A DNA stretch of 64,000 nucleotides from Phycisphaerales bacterium (GCA_020852515.1 JADZAS010000013.1:1-64000); one strand, 5' to 3'; counted from the stretch's first letter, positions 1 through 9,684 are shown. Numbers and translations are program-made. Notes: generated from the sequence alone by a model not told the origin.

Positions 1-3000
1 ACGAGGGAGTAGGGGCCGGTGCTGCGAGCGTGGATCTTGTCGTCCACGAGGTGCAGCAGCTTGAGGATGTCCATGTAGCCGACGGTGACCTTCTCGTCGA
101 AGGGCTCGCCGGTCTTGCCGCTGAAGAGCCTGACCTTGCCGGACGCCATGCGCCCTTCGGGACGCGAGGTGTCCACGTTCATCTTGATCGGCAGGTCGGT
201 CGTGGTCGCCCAGCGCACCAGCGCCTCGTCCACGTCGGTCTCGGTGGCGCCGTCGAACACGGGCGTCGCCACCGGGTGTGGGTTGGGCGCATTGATCGGC
301 GCACGCGGGTTGACGCCAACGGTGGCGTCGCCGTCCGCGAAGACGCCGTGGGCTGCCGCCCAGCCGAGATGGGTCTCGAGGATCTGGCCGATGTTCATGC
401 GGCTCGGCACGCCGAGCGGGTTGAGCACAACGTCGACAGGGCGTCCGTCCTCGAGGAACGGCATGTCTTCCTCGGGCACGATCCTGGCCACGACACCTTT
501 GTTGCCGTGGCGGCCGGCCATCTTGTCGCCGACCGACAATTGCCGCTTCGTGGCCAGATACACCTTGACCATTTCGAGCACGCCCGAGGGGAGCTCATCG
601 CCGCGCTTCATGTGCGCCAGCTTGCGCTGCTTTTCCTGTTCGATGGCGTTGATGCGCTGGCGGAACTGGTTGTGGATGACCGCGCACTCTTCGCGGATCT
701 CCTTGCCGCCCTTCACCCACTTGATGTCAAAGTCGCGAATCTGTTCGAGGATGACCGCGGCGATGTTCGATGCGCCCACCGTCTGCCGCGTGTTCGGGTC
801 CACGATCGGCGAGCCGGTGATCTCGTTCATCTGCGCGATCATCTGGCGGAAGAGGTCGATGGCTTTTTCGTCCATCGCCTCGCTGTACGCGTTCATCTCG
901 CGCTGCAACTGCTTCTTCTGCTCGTCGGTCATGTGCATGCGGCGGCTGAACCGCTTGGCGCCGATGACAATGCCCTCCGTGCCCGCCGGCACTTCGAGCG
1001 AATCGTTCTTCACGTCTTCGCCCGCCCGGCCGAAGATCGCATGCAGGAGTTTTTCTTCCGGGCTCAGTTCGCTCTTGCTCTTGGGCGACACCTTGCCCAC
1101 GAGAATGTCGCCGGGCCTGACGCGGGCGCCGATGCGAATGACGCCGTTCTCGTCGAGGTTGCGCAGCATCTTCTCGCTGACGTTGGGAATGTCGCGCGTG
1201 AACTCCTCGCGGCCCAGTTTGGTCTCGCGGATTTCCACGTCGAACGCGTCAATGTGAATCGACGTGAACACGTCGTCCTTGAGCAGCCGCTCGTTGATCA
1301 CGATCGCGTCTTCGAAGTTGTACCCGTCGAAGGTCATGAACCCGACCAGCGCGTTCTTGCCCAGCGACAGTTCGCCCATCTTCGTCGAAGCGCCGTCGGC
1401 GATGATCTGGCCCTTCTTCACCCGCTGGTCGAGCATGACCACCGGCTTCTGATTCTGGCACGTGCGCTCGTTGAGCCCCGCAAACTTGCGCAGCGGGTAC
1501 TCGTCGGTGTTGTCAATCACGATCATCTCGGAATCGACAAACGTCACCACGCCGCCGTTGCGGGCGCGGATTACCATGCCGCTGTACTGGCCGACTTCCT
1601 TCTCAAGGCCGGTCGCCACCACGGGCGGATCGGTCTTGATGAGCGGCACCGCCTGGCGCTGCATGTTCGAACCCATCAGCGCGCGGTTCGCGTCGTCGTG
1701 CTCGAGGAACGGAATGAGCGCCGCCGACACGCCCACGATCTGCTTGGGCGTGATGTCGACGAAGTTCAGATCGCCCGAATCAACCTGCGCCAGATCGCCG
1801 TTCACGCGAGCCAGCACAAGCCCCTTCCTGATCTTGCCGTCGAGTTCGAGGACGTCGGCCGGGGCGAGGATGGCGCGCATCTCTTCATCGGCGCGGAGGT
1901 ACTCGATTTCGCCCGTCGCCTTGCCCTTGGTCACCTTGCGATACGGCGTGAGCACGAAACCGTACTCGTCGATCATCGCGTAGATGCCCAGCGAGGCGAT
2001 GAGGCCGATGTTCGTACCTTCAGGCGTCTCGATCGGGCAGATGCGACCATAGTGGCTGATGTGCACGTCGCGCACTTCAAAGCCCGCGCGCTTGCGGTTG
2101 AGGCCGCCCGGCCCCAGCGCCGAAAGACGCCGCTCGTGCGCCAGCATGCTCAGCGGATTCGTCTGGTCCACCACCTGCGACAGTTCGCTGCGACCGAAGA
2201 AGAACTCGATGCTGCTGCTGATGCTCTTGGTGTTCACCAGGTCGGCGATCTTCGACAGTTCGTCCGGGTCCTTGACGCTCATGCGCTCCTGCACCGTGCG
2301 CCGCAACTTCAGGAATCCCTTGCGAACTTCTTCGACGGCCAGCTCATCCAGCGTGCGCAGGCGGCGGTTGCCCAGGTGGTCGATGTCATCGACGTAGGCG
2401 TTGTTGCGAGCGCTGCGCAGATCGAGGATGTACTGGATCACGAGGCGGAAGTCCTCGCCGCGCAAACGCAGAATGTCCTCGGGCACGTCGAGGTCGAACT
2501 TGCGGTTGATGCGGAACCGGCCCACCCGGCCGAGCCGGTAGCGGTTGTCGTCGAAGAACTTCTCTTCGAAGAGCGTCTTGGCCTTGTTCACCTGCGGCGG
2601 GTTGCCCGGGCGCAGCCGCGTGTAGATCTTGAGCAGCGCCTGCTCATACTCGTTGCTCGTCAGTTCGCTGAAGATGTCCAGCCGCTCTTCGGCGATGGTG
2701 TTGAGAATGAGCGGATCGACGCTGCCGGTGATGACGCGCACCTTTTTGAGGTTCGACGCCTGGATCGCGCCCAGCGCCTCGCCGATCTGCCGCCCGACGC
2801 CGACGAGTTCCTCGCCGCTTTCGGTATCGACGATCGTCTCCGCGGCGTAGTGCTCCTCGCGCAGGTTCGCGACCGTCACTTCGCTCACGTCATAGAAGAG
2901 GTCGATGAGCTTGTCGGTGGTGGCGAGGTCCGGATCGAGCGAGCGAAGGAAGGTCGTCGCGGCGATCTTGGTGCTCTGGTCGATGCGCATCGCCAGAACA

Positions 3001-3542
3001 TCCTTCTTGGTCACCTCGAGTTCGATCCACGAGCCGCGCTCGGGAATGATGCGCGCGCTGTGCAGCGGCCGGTCTGCCTCGGCCGACACCACGCCGAAGT
3101 CCACGCCCGGGCTGCGGTGCAACTGGCTGACGATGACGCGCTCGGCCCCGTTGACGATGAACTCGCCTCCGCCCATCATGATGGGCAGTTCGCCGAGGTA
3201 GATCTCCTCCTGGGCGATGTCGGGGTGATTCTCGCGCACCAGCCGCACCGCCACGCGGAACGGCCGCGCATAGGTCAGGCGCAGCTCGCGGCACTCGTCG
3301 GGCGTGTAGCGCGGATTGTCCAGCGTGTAGTAGAGGTATTCAAGCCGCATCGTGCCGTCGTACGACTCAATGGGAAAGACCTCGCGCAGCATCGCCTCGA
3401 GACCCAGCGCGGGGTCGCGGCTGTCGGCGTCCTTGTCCATCTGCAGAAACCGCTCGTAGGCGGCTTCCTGCACGGCGACAAGATTGGGCACGGGCATCGC
3501 ATCGCCACGCTTGGAAAAATTGCGCACGTTCATCGTGGGCAT
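1..3542 (-). CDS. rpoB: DNA-directed RNA polymerase subunit beta, 3'-truncated by the window edge
   Basis: This encodes the catalytic beta subunit of RNA polymerase. About 1180 codons are visible and the last 100-150 residues lie beyond base 1. Near the N-terminus the motif GAERVIVSQLHRSPGV is plain. The rifampicin region near 2.0-2.2 kb reads LSQVVDQTNPLS, then HERRLSALGPGG, keeping the E. coli Q513, D516, H526 and S531 equivalents, while F514 and M515 are both V. The cut C-terminus reads HLVDDKIHARSTGPYSL, a universal beta motif. I chose ATG 3542 because AGGGG sits six bases upstream; ATG 3533 is an in-frame alternative. The gene upstream is a divergent DUF167 gene, not rplL, so rpoB needs its own promoter in 3543-3831. 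Identity is certain; the exact start is not. Confidence 0.97.
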   Translation of the reverse strand, partial: MPTMNVRNFSKRGDAMPVPNLVAVQEAAYERFLQMDKDADSRDPALGLEAMLREVFPIESYDGTMRLEYLYYTLDNPRYTPDECRELRLTYARPFRVAVRLVRENHPDIAQEEIYLGELPIMMGGGEFIVNGAERVIVSQLHRSPGVDFGVVSAEADRPLHSARIIPERGSWIELEVTKKDVLAMRIDQSTKIAATTFLRSLDPDLATTDKLIDLFYDVSEVTVANLREEHYAAETIVDTESGEELVGVGRQIGEALGAIQASNLKKVRVITGSVDPLILNTIAEERLDIFSELTSNEYEQALLKIYTRLRPGNPPQVNKAKTLFEEKFFDDNRYRLGRVGRFRINRKFDLDVPEDILRLRGEDFRLVIQYILDLRSARNNAYVDDIDHLGNRRLRTLDELAVEEVRKGFLKLRRTVQERMSVKDPDELSKIADLVNTKSISSSIEFFFGRSELSQVVDQTNPLSMLAHERRLSALGPGGLNRKRAGFEVRDVHISHYGRICPIETPEGTNIGLIASLGIYAMIDEYGFVLTPYRKVTKGKATGEIEYLRADEEMRAILAPADVLELDGKIRKGLVLARVNGDLAQVDSGDLNFVDITPKQIVGVSAALIPFLEHDDANRALMGSNMQRQAVPLIKTDPPVVATGLEKEVGQYSGMVIRARNGGVVTFVDSEMIVIDNTDEYPLRKFAGLNERTCQNQKPVVMLDQRVKKGQIIADGASTKMGELSLGKNALVGFMTFDGYNFEDAIVINERLLKDDVFTSIHIDAFDVEIRETKLGREEFTRDIPNVSEKMLRNLDENGVIRIGARVRPGDILVGKVSPKSKSELSPEEKLLHAIFGRAGEDVKNDSLEVPAGTEGIVIGAKRFSRRMHMTDEQKKQLQREMNAYSEAMDEKAIDLFRQMIAQMNEITGSPIVDPNTRQTVGASNIAAVILEQIRDFDIKWVKGGKEIREECAVIHNQFRQRINAIEQEKQRKLAHMKRGDELPSGVLEMVKVYLATKRQLSVGDKMAGRHGNKGVVARIVPEEDMPFLEDGRPVDVVLNPLGVPSRMNIGQILETHLGWAAAHGVFADGDATVGVNPRAPINAPNPHPVATPVFDGATETDVDEALVRWATTTDLPIKMNVDTSRPEGRMASGKVRLFSGKTGEPFDEKVTVGYMDILKLLHLVDDKIHARSTGPYSL

Positions 3543-3831
3543 GTACTACCCCTGATCAATGAAACTTGGCCGAACCGGGAACGGTCGGCCTTCACATCTG
3601 GGCTCTGAAAATTAAAACTCACCTCGGCTCGCGCACAGCCAAAAAGGATAGCCCGCCCGAAACTGCAAAACCAATCGCTGTCAAGTAAAAAGTGAAGAAA
3701 AATTCTTCCGCCGTAAATGTCTGCTTTCCAAATACTTGCGCCCAGCCAGGCCCCTGCCGACCCCCGCTGCACGCCCGGATTCGCCCAACCGGTGCCCCGA
3801 ATCTGGCCCGCCGATTGCAGGTCCGCCCGCC
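3543..3831. promoter_or_regulatory. Divergent intergenic region, rpoB / DUF167
   Basis: This is a 289-base region between two divergent genes. It is richer in A and T than its surroundings around 3670-3725. On the minus strand it holds a TTGACA (3684 to 3679) that could be a -35 element for rpoB, but no convincing -10 hexamer lies at 16-19 bases, so the promoter is not resolved. No ORF with a ribosome site is present. Confidence 0.4.
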
Positions 3832-4116
3832 ATGAACCGCTTCCAGACCACGCCGCGCGGCCTGACCATTCGCCTAAAGGTTGTCCCCGGCGCCAGCCGT
3901 GACGCCATCTCCGGCTGGCTGGGTGATCGCCTCAAGGTCCGCGTCAGCGCCCCACCCGAGCATGGCAAGGCGAACGAGGCCGTGTGCCGCCTGCTCGCCA
4001 AAGCCCTCAACATCGACCGCCGCCGTATCCACGTGACCGCGGGCGCCACCTCGCCCGAGAAGACCATCGAGATCGAAGGCCTGACCGAACTCGACGCCGC
4101 CGCCCGCTTGCCTTGA
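3832..4116 (+). CDS. DUF167 (YggU family) protein
   Basis: A 94-residue protein of the DUF167/UPF0235 family, small cytosolic proteins of unknown function. The family core is visible as KVVPGASRDAISG, then LKVRVSAPPEHGKANEAV, then LLAKAL and the SPEKTIEI segment. Length matches the family (about 90-110 residues). I chose ATG 3832 because the family alignment begins within ten residues of it; the longer reading from 3736 adds a low-complexity Pro-rich stretch with no homology. It is divergent from rpoB and convergent with the next gene (36 bases between stops). Confidence 0.88.
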   Translation: MNRFQTTPRGLTIRLKVVPGASRDAISGWLGDRLKVRVSAPPEHGKANEAVCRLLAKALNIDRRRIHVTAGATSPEKTIEIEGLTELDAAARLP

Positions 4117-4152
4117 CGCAGCCCGGCAGACTGGTTCCGACACCAGGTGCTG

Positions 4153-5532
4153 CTATTGGAACTCCCACACGACCAACTGACTGATCGCGCACTCGTTCTG
4201 AACCACGGCCTGGAAGAGGATGGTCTGGCCGCGGGCGATGAGGGGGACGGTGCGGGTGATGGCGGCCACGCCGTTGGCGTCGGCGATGGCGCTGCCGATG
4301 ATGGTCGGGCTATCCAATTGCAGCGCGTTCTGCTGGAGATCGCAGCCGGGGATGCGAGTCCCGCCGCCGCGACGGGAGTAGCAGAAGTAGACGCGCGAGC
4401 CGGGCGTGGCACCCGTCGCGCGCAGCCGGTTAGTTGTTCCGGCGCTGCCCGGTACGGGGCTCTGGAGTGACATCGTCGGGTTGACCGGCGTAAGCAGCAG
4501 AGCCCACGTGTCAGCAGGATTGGACGGCACGTCTGCGGTCGCCGGGATCTGCCCGAAGTCGTTGATGTCATTTACGCGCGTGATGCGCCAGCGTATGCGC
4601 AGCCTCGGAGGAACAAGATCATCCAGGAAGATCATGTCCTCACCTGGATTCAGAATGAACGCGCGTGGGCGAATCACGTTGTGGTTGTCGCCTACAACCT
4701 GGCCCAGGTTGTTGATCCCGCGCGCGGAACTGTTCAGGCCGATCGACGGCGTGTGGATGTCGATGATCTGCTGATCGGTCCATTTCACCGCGTGCGGGGC
4801 GCCATTTGCGGCTTCTGAAAGGCCGACGACGTCGCCAGCATCGTTGATCGCATACGCGCTGCTTCCGAATCCGGTGAGAGCACCGAGATCGATGGGCTGC
4901 TCATTGATCCAGAGCATCGCGCGCTTGGTACCCTCAATACTCAGTCCCGCGCCCACAATCTGACCGCGATCATTGACGCCCCAAACGTCGGAGGAATTGC
5001 GGTCTGGCCAGGGGTCATCCAACACCTGCATTTGACCGGCTTGCCAGACAAAGCCGACGTTTGAGTAGTTGCCGAACTCGTATTCAGATTCCCCCACGAT
5101 CTGTCCCATGGCGTTTACGCCCGTCGCCACGCTGCTCTCACCACCGAGCGTCCCAAGATCGCTCATCTCACCGTCCCGCCATAGGAACGCGTGGCGAACG
5201 TAGATGCCGCTTCCCGGACGAAAGCCGGCCCAGCCGACGATCTCGCCGCGGTCGTTTATCGATGCGGCTGCGCTGTAGTCGCCGCCGAGAGTGCCGAGAT
5301 CGACCACCCCACCGTCATGCGGCCAGAGAACAGCATGAATGTAGTTCGCATCGACTAAGGTGAAGCCGACCACATCCCCAATAGAGTTAATGCCGCCGGT
5401 CCCCGCCCACTGCTCCTGCGTCGTCAGACTTGGGAGTTCGAACACGGCGTACCGGTAGTCCTGGGCGACAGCCTGAGCCGCGCAGGCGAAGAGCAGTACG
5501 ACACACGCTTTGATGTTCTGATTGAGAAGCAT
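4153..5532 (-). CDS. Exported HAF-repeat (probable beta-propeller) protein
   Basis: A 459-residue secreted protein. The N-terminus is a signal peptide: Lys-containing start, hydrophobic VVLLFACAAQAV, then AQ. The body carries repeated units of the extracellular HAF-repeat family, visible as DLGTLGG followed by S/A-rich residues, then a GxIVG turn; two copies are perfect (VVDLGTLGGDYS and MSDLGTLGGESS) and about four are degenerate. The last 100 residues form a separate tail (SPVPGSAGTTN to a final VVWEF) with spaced Cys residues, which I recall from other planctomycete exported proteins. Start ATG 5532 has GGAGG six bases upstream; a longer in-frame reading to 5631 lacks a ribosome site. Function is unknown. 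Confidence 0.82.
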   Translation of the reverse strand: MLLNQNIKACVVLLFACAAQAVAQDYRYAVFELPSLTTQEQWAGTGGINSIGDVVGFTLVDANYIHAVLWPHDGGVVDLGTLGGDYSAAASINDRGEIVGWAGFRPGSGIYVRHAFLWRDGEMSDLGTLGGESSVATGVNAMGQIVGESEYEFGNYSNVGFVWQAGQMQVLDDPWPDRNSSDVWGVNDRGQIVGAGLSIEGTKRAMLWINEQPIDLGALTGFGSSAYAINDAGDVVGLSEAANGAPHAVKWTDQQIIDIHTPSIGLNSSARGINNLGQVVGDNHNVIRPRAFILNPGEDMIFLDDLVPPRLRIRWRITRVNDINDFGQIPATADVPSNPADTWALLLTPVNPTMSLQSPVPGSAGTTNRLRATGATPGSRVYFCYSRRGGGTRIPGCDLQQNALQLDSPTIIGSAIADANGVAAITRTVPLIARGQTILFQAVVQNECAISQLVVWEFQ

Positions 5533-5734
5533 CGGCGCCTCCGAGTCGATCGGCCGGGCGAAGGAGACTTTCGTTGCCGTCGAGCCGACACGATCCGTCG
5601 TACCCGCCTGTTCAAGGTACCCCAGAATCACGACTCCCGCAAGCCCAAACGCGCATTCTCGAGCAGAAAGTGAAACTCGAGCCGCGTGACCGGCACCGCA
5701 GCGCCGCGTTGCCCCGGGCCAAAGCCACCCCCGC

Positions 5735-5740
5735 TATAAT
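5735..5740 (+). promoter_or_regulatory. Consensus -10 hexamer for the TPR-YggX gene
   Basis: A perfect TATAAT lies 41 bases before the start codon at 5781. The best -35 candidate is TTGCCC at 5709-5714, but the spacing of 20 is long, so the -35 is weak. Confidence 0.5.
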
Positions 5741-5780
5741 CCCCTTTCGTTTGCAGCGGCCTCAACGGGCAGGAGTGGTG

Positions 5781-6398
5781 ATGGACGCATCTGAACGCAT
5801 CGCGCAATTTCGCAACATGGCTGAGGCCGATCCGACCAATGAGATGGCCCACTTCAGCCTCGGCAACGCCTTGCTCCAGGCGGGGCAGGCGAAAGAGGCC
5901 GCCCAGTCGTTTCAGCGGTGCATCGAACTCCAGCCGGAGATGAGCAAGGCCTATCAACTCGCGGGCCAGGCGCTCGTCGCGGCCGGCGACTCCTCCGCCG
6001 CGGCCGGCATCCTCACCAGCGGCTACAAGGTCGCGGCCCGGCGCGGCGATCTCATGCCCCGCAACGCCATCGCCGAGTTGCTCCGCAAGATCGGCGCGCC
6101 CGTCCCCGTGGTCAAGGATGCCCCGCCCGAGCCCGAAATCCCGCAAGGAGCCTTCATCTGCCAGCGCACCGGCCGGCCAGGCACACAGATGGACAAGCCC
6201 CCCTTCCGCGGCCCGCTGGGCCAGCACATCTACGAGACCATCTCAAAGGAGACCTGGCAGCAGTGGGTCGGCCAGGGCACCAAGGTCATCAATGAACTGC
6301 GCCTCGATCTCTCGCGCGATGAGCACGCCAAGGTCTACGACCAGCACATGATCGAGTTCCTCGGCCTCGAGGAGTTCGTCGCCTCGCAGCGCCAGTAG
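5781..6398 (+). CDS. TPR protein with C-terminal Fe(II)-trafficking (YggX) domain
   Basis: A 205-residue cytosolic fusion. Residues about 15-100 form two to three TPR helices pairs (AHFSLGNALLQAGQAKEAAQ, KAYQLAGQAL). Residues about 127-198 match YggX, the small protein linked to iron supply and oxidative protection of Fe-S enzymes: FICQRTGRPG with the family's single conserved Cys, LGQHIYETISKETWQQW, then INE and the AKVYDQHMIEFL end. YggX is normally a stand-alone protein of about 90 residues, so the N-terminal TPR fusion is unusual. ATG 5781 follows AGGAG. The next gene starts 130 bases downstream. Confidence 0.85.
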   Translation: MDASERIAQFRNMAEADPTNEMAHFSLGNALLQAGQAKEAAQSFQRCIELQPEMSKAYQLAGQALVAAGDSSAAAGILTSGYKVAARRGDLMPRNAIAELLRKIGAPVPVVKDAPPEPEIPQGAFICQRTGRPGTQMDKPPFRGPLGQHIYETISKETWQQWVGQGTKVINELRLDLSRDEHAKVYDQHMIEFLGLEEFVASQRQ

Positions 6399-6528
6399 GC
6401 TCGGGCGGAGCAGAATCCAAATCCCATTCAATCGCGCGACCGGCATCGCGGCGGGGGGACCCGGCTGGTACGATACCGCTCATCGCACGCGGCCCGATGA
6501 GCCGATGTGCGATCATGGAGGCTGCTGC

Positions 6529-7998
6529 ATGAGGCTGCGATGGGTGGTGATGGGTCTGGCCGGCGCGGCGGTTGCAACCGGCCCGCAATCCACGGCCTGG
6601 GCCCAGGACACAGAGACGTTCGAGCGCCTCGAGCGCACGCTGCGCGACATCGAGATGTCGCGCCAGGCCGGCGCTGCGGACCTCGAGATCGCCGAGTCGG
6701 GCCGGCTGCTGCTGGGCGGCTACACCACCTTTGGATTCATCGCCAGCGACGACGCGAGCAGCAACACGCGGATCCTCCGCCAGAGCGACACCAAACTCTG
6801 GGCCGACTTCTCCATGGCCGGGCACCAGGCTTACGGCCGGCTGCGTTTCAACTACCTCGACTTCAACTCCGGCGACAGTTTCGACGGGCGCGGCGACAAC
6901 CTCGAAGAGCCCATCGCCGACCGCTACTGGTACCGCTTCGACTACCGCACCGCGCGCATGGCCGACGCCGGCGAGCGGCCCGATGACAACTTCTGGTTCC
7001 AGGGCGGGCGGCAGTTCGTAAATTGGGGCTCGGGCCTGGCGCTGAGCGAAGTGCTCTACTCGGCGCAGGCGGGGCTCGAACTTCACAACCTCGAAGTCAT
7101 GGGCCTGATCGGCCTCACGCCCTCCACCGGACCGATCGACTTTGACAGTTCGCGCCCGGGCTACGACACCGACGTCGATCGCAAGTTCATGGGCGTGATG
7201 TTCACCTACACCGGCCTGGACCGCCACCGGCCCTATCTCTTCTTCCTCGATCAGCAGGATCGCAACGAACGCGACAGCCGAACGATCCTGCTGCTGGGCA
7301 CGCCCTTTCCGACGCGGTACCACTACGACTCGCGCTATCTCGGCGTGGGCAGCAGCGGCGAGATCACTTCTGAACTGTTCTACCAGGCGGAGTTCGTGTA
7401 CGAATTCGGCCAGTCGCTCAGCAGCAGCATTTCGCCCTTCGCCGCGCCGGTGGCGCAGACGGAAGAGTCAATCCGCGCGTGGGCGGGCGATGCGCGGCTC
7501 ATCTACGCGCCGCGCTGGGGCCGGCCCAACGGGGTGCGGCTCGACTGGGAAATCGTCGCGGCCTCCGGCGATGACGATCGCCAGCACACCTCCAACACCT
7601 TCGGCGGCAACCTGAGCGGCACCGACGATCGCGCCTTCAATTCGCTGGGCTACGCCAACACCGGACTCGTCCTCGGGCCCAACGTCTCCAACCTCCTGTC
7701 GATGCGCATGGGCGCCAGCGCCACGCCGTGGCGCGGCCAGGGTGTCTTCGACAAGATGCGCATCGGCGTGGACGGTTACCTGCTGCACAAACTCGACTCC
7801 GCAGCGCCCGTCAGTTTCACCACGACCGCCGGCGAGCGGTTTCTCGGCGCTGAACTCGACTTCTTCGTGGACTGGCAGATCTACAGCGACCTGTCGCTCG
7901 ATCTGCGCTACGGCCTGTTCATTCCCGGCGACGCCATGCCCGCCGGCAGCGACGACGAGCGCCACTTCTTCTACGCGGGGTTGAACTATGCGTTCTGA
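6529..7998 (+). CDS. Outer-membrane beta-barrel protein
   Basis: A 489-residue exported protein. It has a signal peptide (residues 1-24, ending TAWAQ) and a body of alternating amphipathic strands rich in Tyr, Trp and Phe, such as GRLRFNYLDFNSG, RYWYRFDYR and FVYEFGQS. It ends in FFYAGLNYAF, with the terminal aromatic residue typical of BAM-inserted barrels. The closest family I can suggest is the alginate-export or porin-like barrels, but I cannot name a substrate. ATG 6529 has GGAGG seven bases upstream. The stop overlaps the next gene by 11 bases, so the two are probably translationally coupled in one operon. Confidence 0.78.
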   Translation: MRLRWVVMGLAGAAVATGPQSTAWAQDTETFERLERTLRDIEMSRQAGAADLEIAESGRLLLGGYTTFGFIASDDASSNTRILRQSDTKLWADFSMAGHQAYGRLRFNYLDFNSGDSFDGRGDNLEEPIADRYWYRFDYRTARMADAGERPDDNFWFQGGRQFVNWGSGLALSEVLYSAQAGLELHNLEVMGLIGLTPSTGPIDFDSSRPGYDTDVDRKFMGVMFTYTGLDRHRPYLFFLDQQDRNERDSRTILLLGTPFPTRYHYDSRYLGVGSSGEITSELFYQAEFVYEFGQSLSSSISPFAAPVAQTEESIRAWAGDARLIYAPRWGRPNGVRLDWEIVAASGDDDRQHTSNTFGGNLSGTDDRAFNSLGYANTGLVLGPNVSNLLSMRMGASATPWRGQGVFDKMRIGVDGYLLHKLDSAAPVSFTTTAGERFLGAELDFFVDWQIYSDLSLDLRYGLFIPGDAMPAGSDDERHFFYAGLNYAF

Positions 7999-8584
7999 TC
8001 TGGCCAAAGCGCTGAGCGCGGCTGCGCTGGCATGCACGCTGCTGATCGGCGGCTGCACGCGCACGCTGCTTGAGGCCTCGGTCGCCGATGCGCACAGCGG
8101 GACGGATGCCACGGCCGAACTCGACTTCTGGGATGGCCTGGCGATGCAGCATGCCGCGAGCAATCGCGACGCCCTGCACGCGCTGCTGCTCACGTTCCAT
8201 CTTCTGCCCGATGCCGCCGCGGAATCCGAGGATGAGGAGGGCGAGGCAGGCGACGCCGCCTCGCCCGCCGGATTCGAGGCCGAACTTCAGATCGCGCGCC
8301 AGCGGGGCTGGATCGCCGAAGATGAAGAGCCGATGCCCAATGAAACGGCCCAGGCCGGCTGGATCGCGCGGGCCATCTGCATCGAGGCCGGCATCGAAGG
8401 CGGGGTGAACATGCGGCTGTTTGGTCCGATACCCCGCTACGCCCTGCGCGAACTCGAGTGGGAAGGCCTCATGGACCGCAAATCGGAGAACCAGGCGCTC
8501 TCGGGAATCGAACTGATGGCGACGATCGGCCGCGTGCAGGACCGGCGCACGGGCCTCGTTTCCGTGCCGCGACAGGACTTCTGA
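7988..8584 (+). CDS. Hypothetical lipoprotein
   Basis: A 198-residue predicted lipoprotein. The N-terminus is a short positive stretch, a hydrophobic ALACTLLIGG and the lipobox Cys at residue 23 (LIGGC). The rest is acidic and mostly helical (EDEEGEAGDAA, then AELQIARQRGWIAEDEEP). I do not recognise a family. It starts inside the end of the barrel gene and is followed after 11 bases by the LysM-FecR gene, so it probably belongs to the same envelope complex or pathway. Confidence 0.72.
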   Translation: MRSDLAKALSAAALACTLLIGGCTRTLLEASVADAHSGTDATAELDFWDGLAMQHAASNRDALHALLLTFHLLPDAAAESEDEEGEAGDAASPAGFEAELQIARQRGWIAEDEEPMPNETAQAGWIARAICIEAGIEGGVNMRLFGPIPRYALRELEWEGLMDRKSENQALSGIELMATIGRVQDRRTGLVSVPRQDF

Positions 8585-8595
8585 CCGGCGGATCG

Positions 8596-9684
8596 ATGAA
8601 ACGGATCATGATGATGCGCACCCAACTTCGACTCGCTCTGCTGTGCCTGCTCGTGTTCGCCATAGCCGCCGGTCGCGCCGGCGCGCAGGAGCAGCCACCT
8701 GCGGCGCCCGAAGCGCCCGAGTCGGCTGAGCAACCGCAGGTGCTCGACGATCAGCCGATCGCCTACACCATTCGCGAAGGCGACACATTTGAATCGATCG
8801 CGGAGAAGTGGTACGGCAACCGCGAATTCGCTTCCGCAATCGCCGAGGCCAATCCGGATGTCGACGCGCAGAACCTCGTCGTCGGCGCCGTGATCACTCT
8901 GCCGCGCATCGATCTTGGCGACCAGTTGGCCAGGATCGAGCCGCTGCCCGAGGGGGAAGTGAAGATCCTCCAGGCCGTCGTGATGAAGGTGGAGGGCACA
9001 GCCCAGTGGCGGCCGGATGTGCAGTCGCCGTGGAAGAACGCGGCGATCAATGACGTGATCGCCACGGGCAGTGAGATCCGCACCGGCTCCGATTCAACCC
9101 TCACCCTGCGCATCGGCATGAACGCCTCCATGCTCATCGACCGCATCTCGCGCATCACGCTGCCCGAGATGATCCAGGCCGGCGACACCCTGCGCACGCG
9201 AGTGACGATGCAGTACGGTCTGGCGGATGTCAAGGTCGATCACGTCGGCCTCTCCAACGACTTCGAAATCAAGACGCCCAGCGCTACGCTGGCCGTCAAA
9301 GGCACCGGCTGGCGCATCGTGTGGGACGGCATCGACGGCTTCCGTGCCTTCGGCGTGCCGACGAATCGCATCCGCGCCATCGAGATCGAGTACATCAACT
9401 CGATCAAGGTCGCGTTGACTGCCGACGACGCCTCGAGCGGGCAGCACCAACTCCCCTCGCTCAACGCATTCGCGCACACCTACTTCCTGCCCCTCGCGGG
9501 CGCCGTGTCGCCCGAGGAAGTGCCGTTCCTCACCATGGTCGTCTCGCACGGGCAGCATCTCATCCGCGATCTCGGTCTCGATGAGTCGTTCGGCCGCGAG
9601 GGCTTCGAAGGAACCCTGCAGGAATTCACCGAGCAAGGCCGCGGCGGCGGCTCCGGCTGCGGCTGCCAATTCGAAGGCAACTGA
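8596..9684 (+). CDS. Exported LysM and FecR domain protein
   Basis: A 362-residue exported protein. Residues 1-31 are a signal peptide ending GRAGAQ. A LysM peptidoglycan-binding domain occupies about residues 55-103 (YTIREGDTFESIAEKWYGN, then ANPDVD and VVGAVITLP). A FecR-type domain follows at about 120-250 (VMKVEGTAQWRPD, then IATGSEIRTGSDSTLTLRIG and KTPSATLAVKGTG). It ends in a Gly/Cys-rich GSGCGCQFEGN. FecR domains commonly sit next to CHASE2 cyclases or sigma regulators and are thought to sense the periplasm; here a CHASE2 cyclase is the next gene (30 bases). ATG 8596 is chosen from the signal peptide. Confidence 0.83.
   Translation: MKRIMMMRTQLRLALLCLLVFAIAAGRAGAQEQPPAAPEAPESAEQPQVLDDQPIAYTIREGDTFESIAEKWYGNREFASAIAEANPDVDAQNLVVGAVITLPRIDLGDQLARIEPLPEGEVKILQAVVMKVEGTAQWRPDVQSPWKNAAINDVIATGSEIRTGSDSTLTLRIGMNASMLIDRISRITLPEMIQAGDTLRTRVTMQYGLADVKVDHVGLSNDFEIKTPSATLAVKGTGWRIVWDGIDGFRAFGVPTNRIRAIEIEYINSIKVALTADDASSGQHQLPSLNAFAHTYFLPLAGAVSPEEVPFLTMVVSHGQHLIRDLGLDESFGREGFEGTLQEFTEQGRGGGSGCGCQFEGN

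Noticed and set aside
30-3608. A 1192-codon open frame on the plus strand
   Set aside because: It is antisense to rpoB, has the His/Asp/Arg-rich composition of a mirror frame in high-GC coding DNA and no ribosome site or domain.
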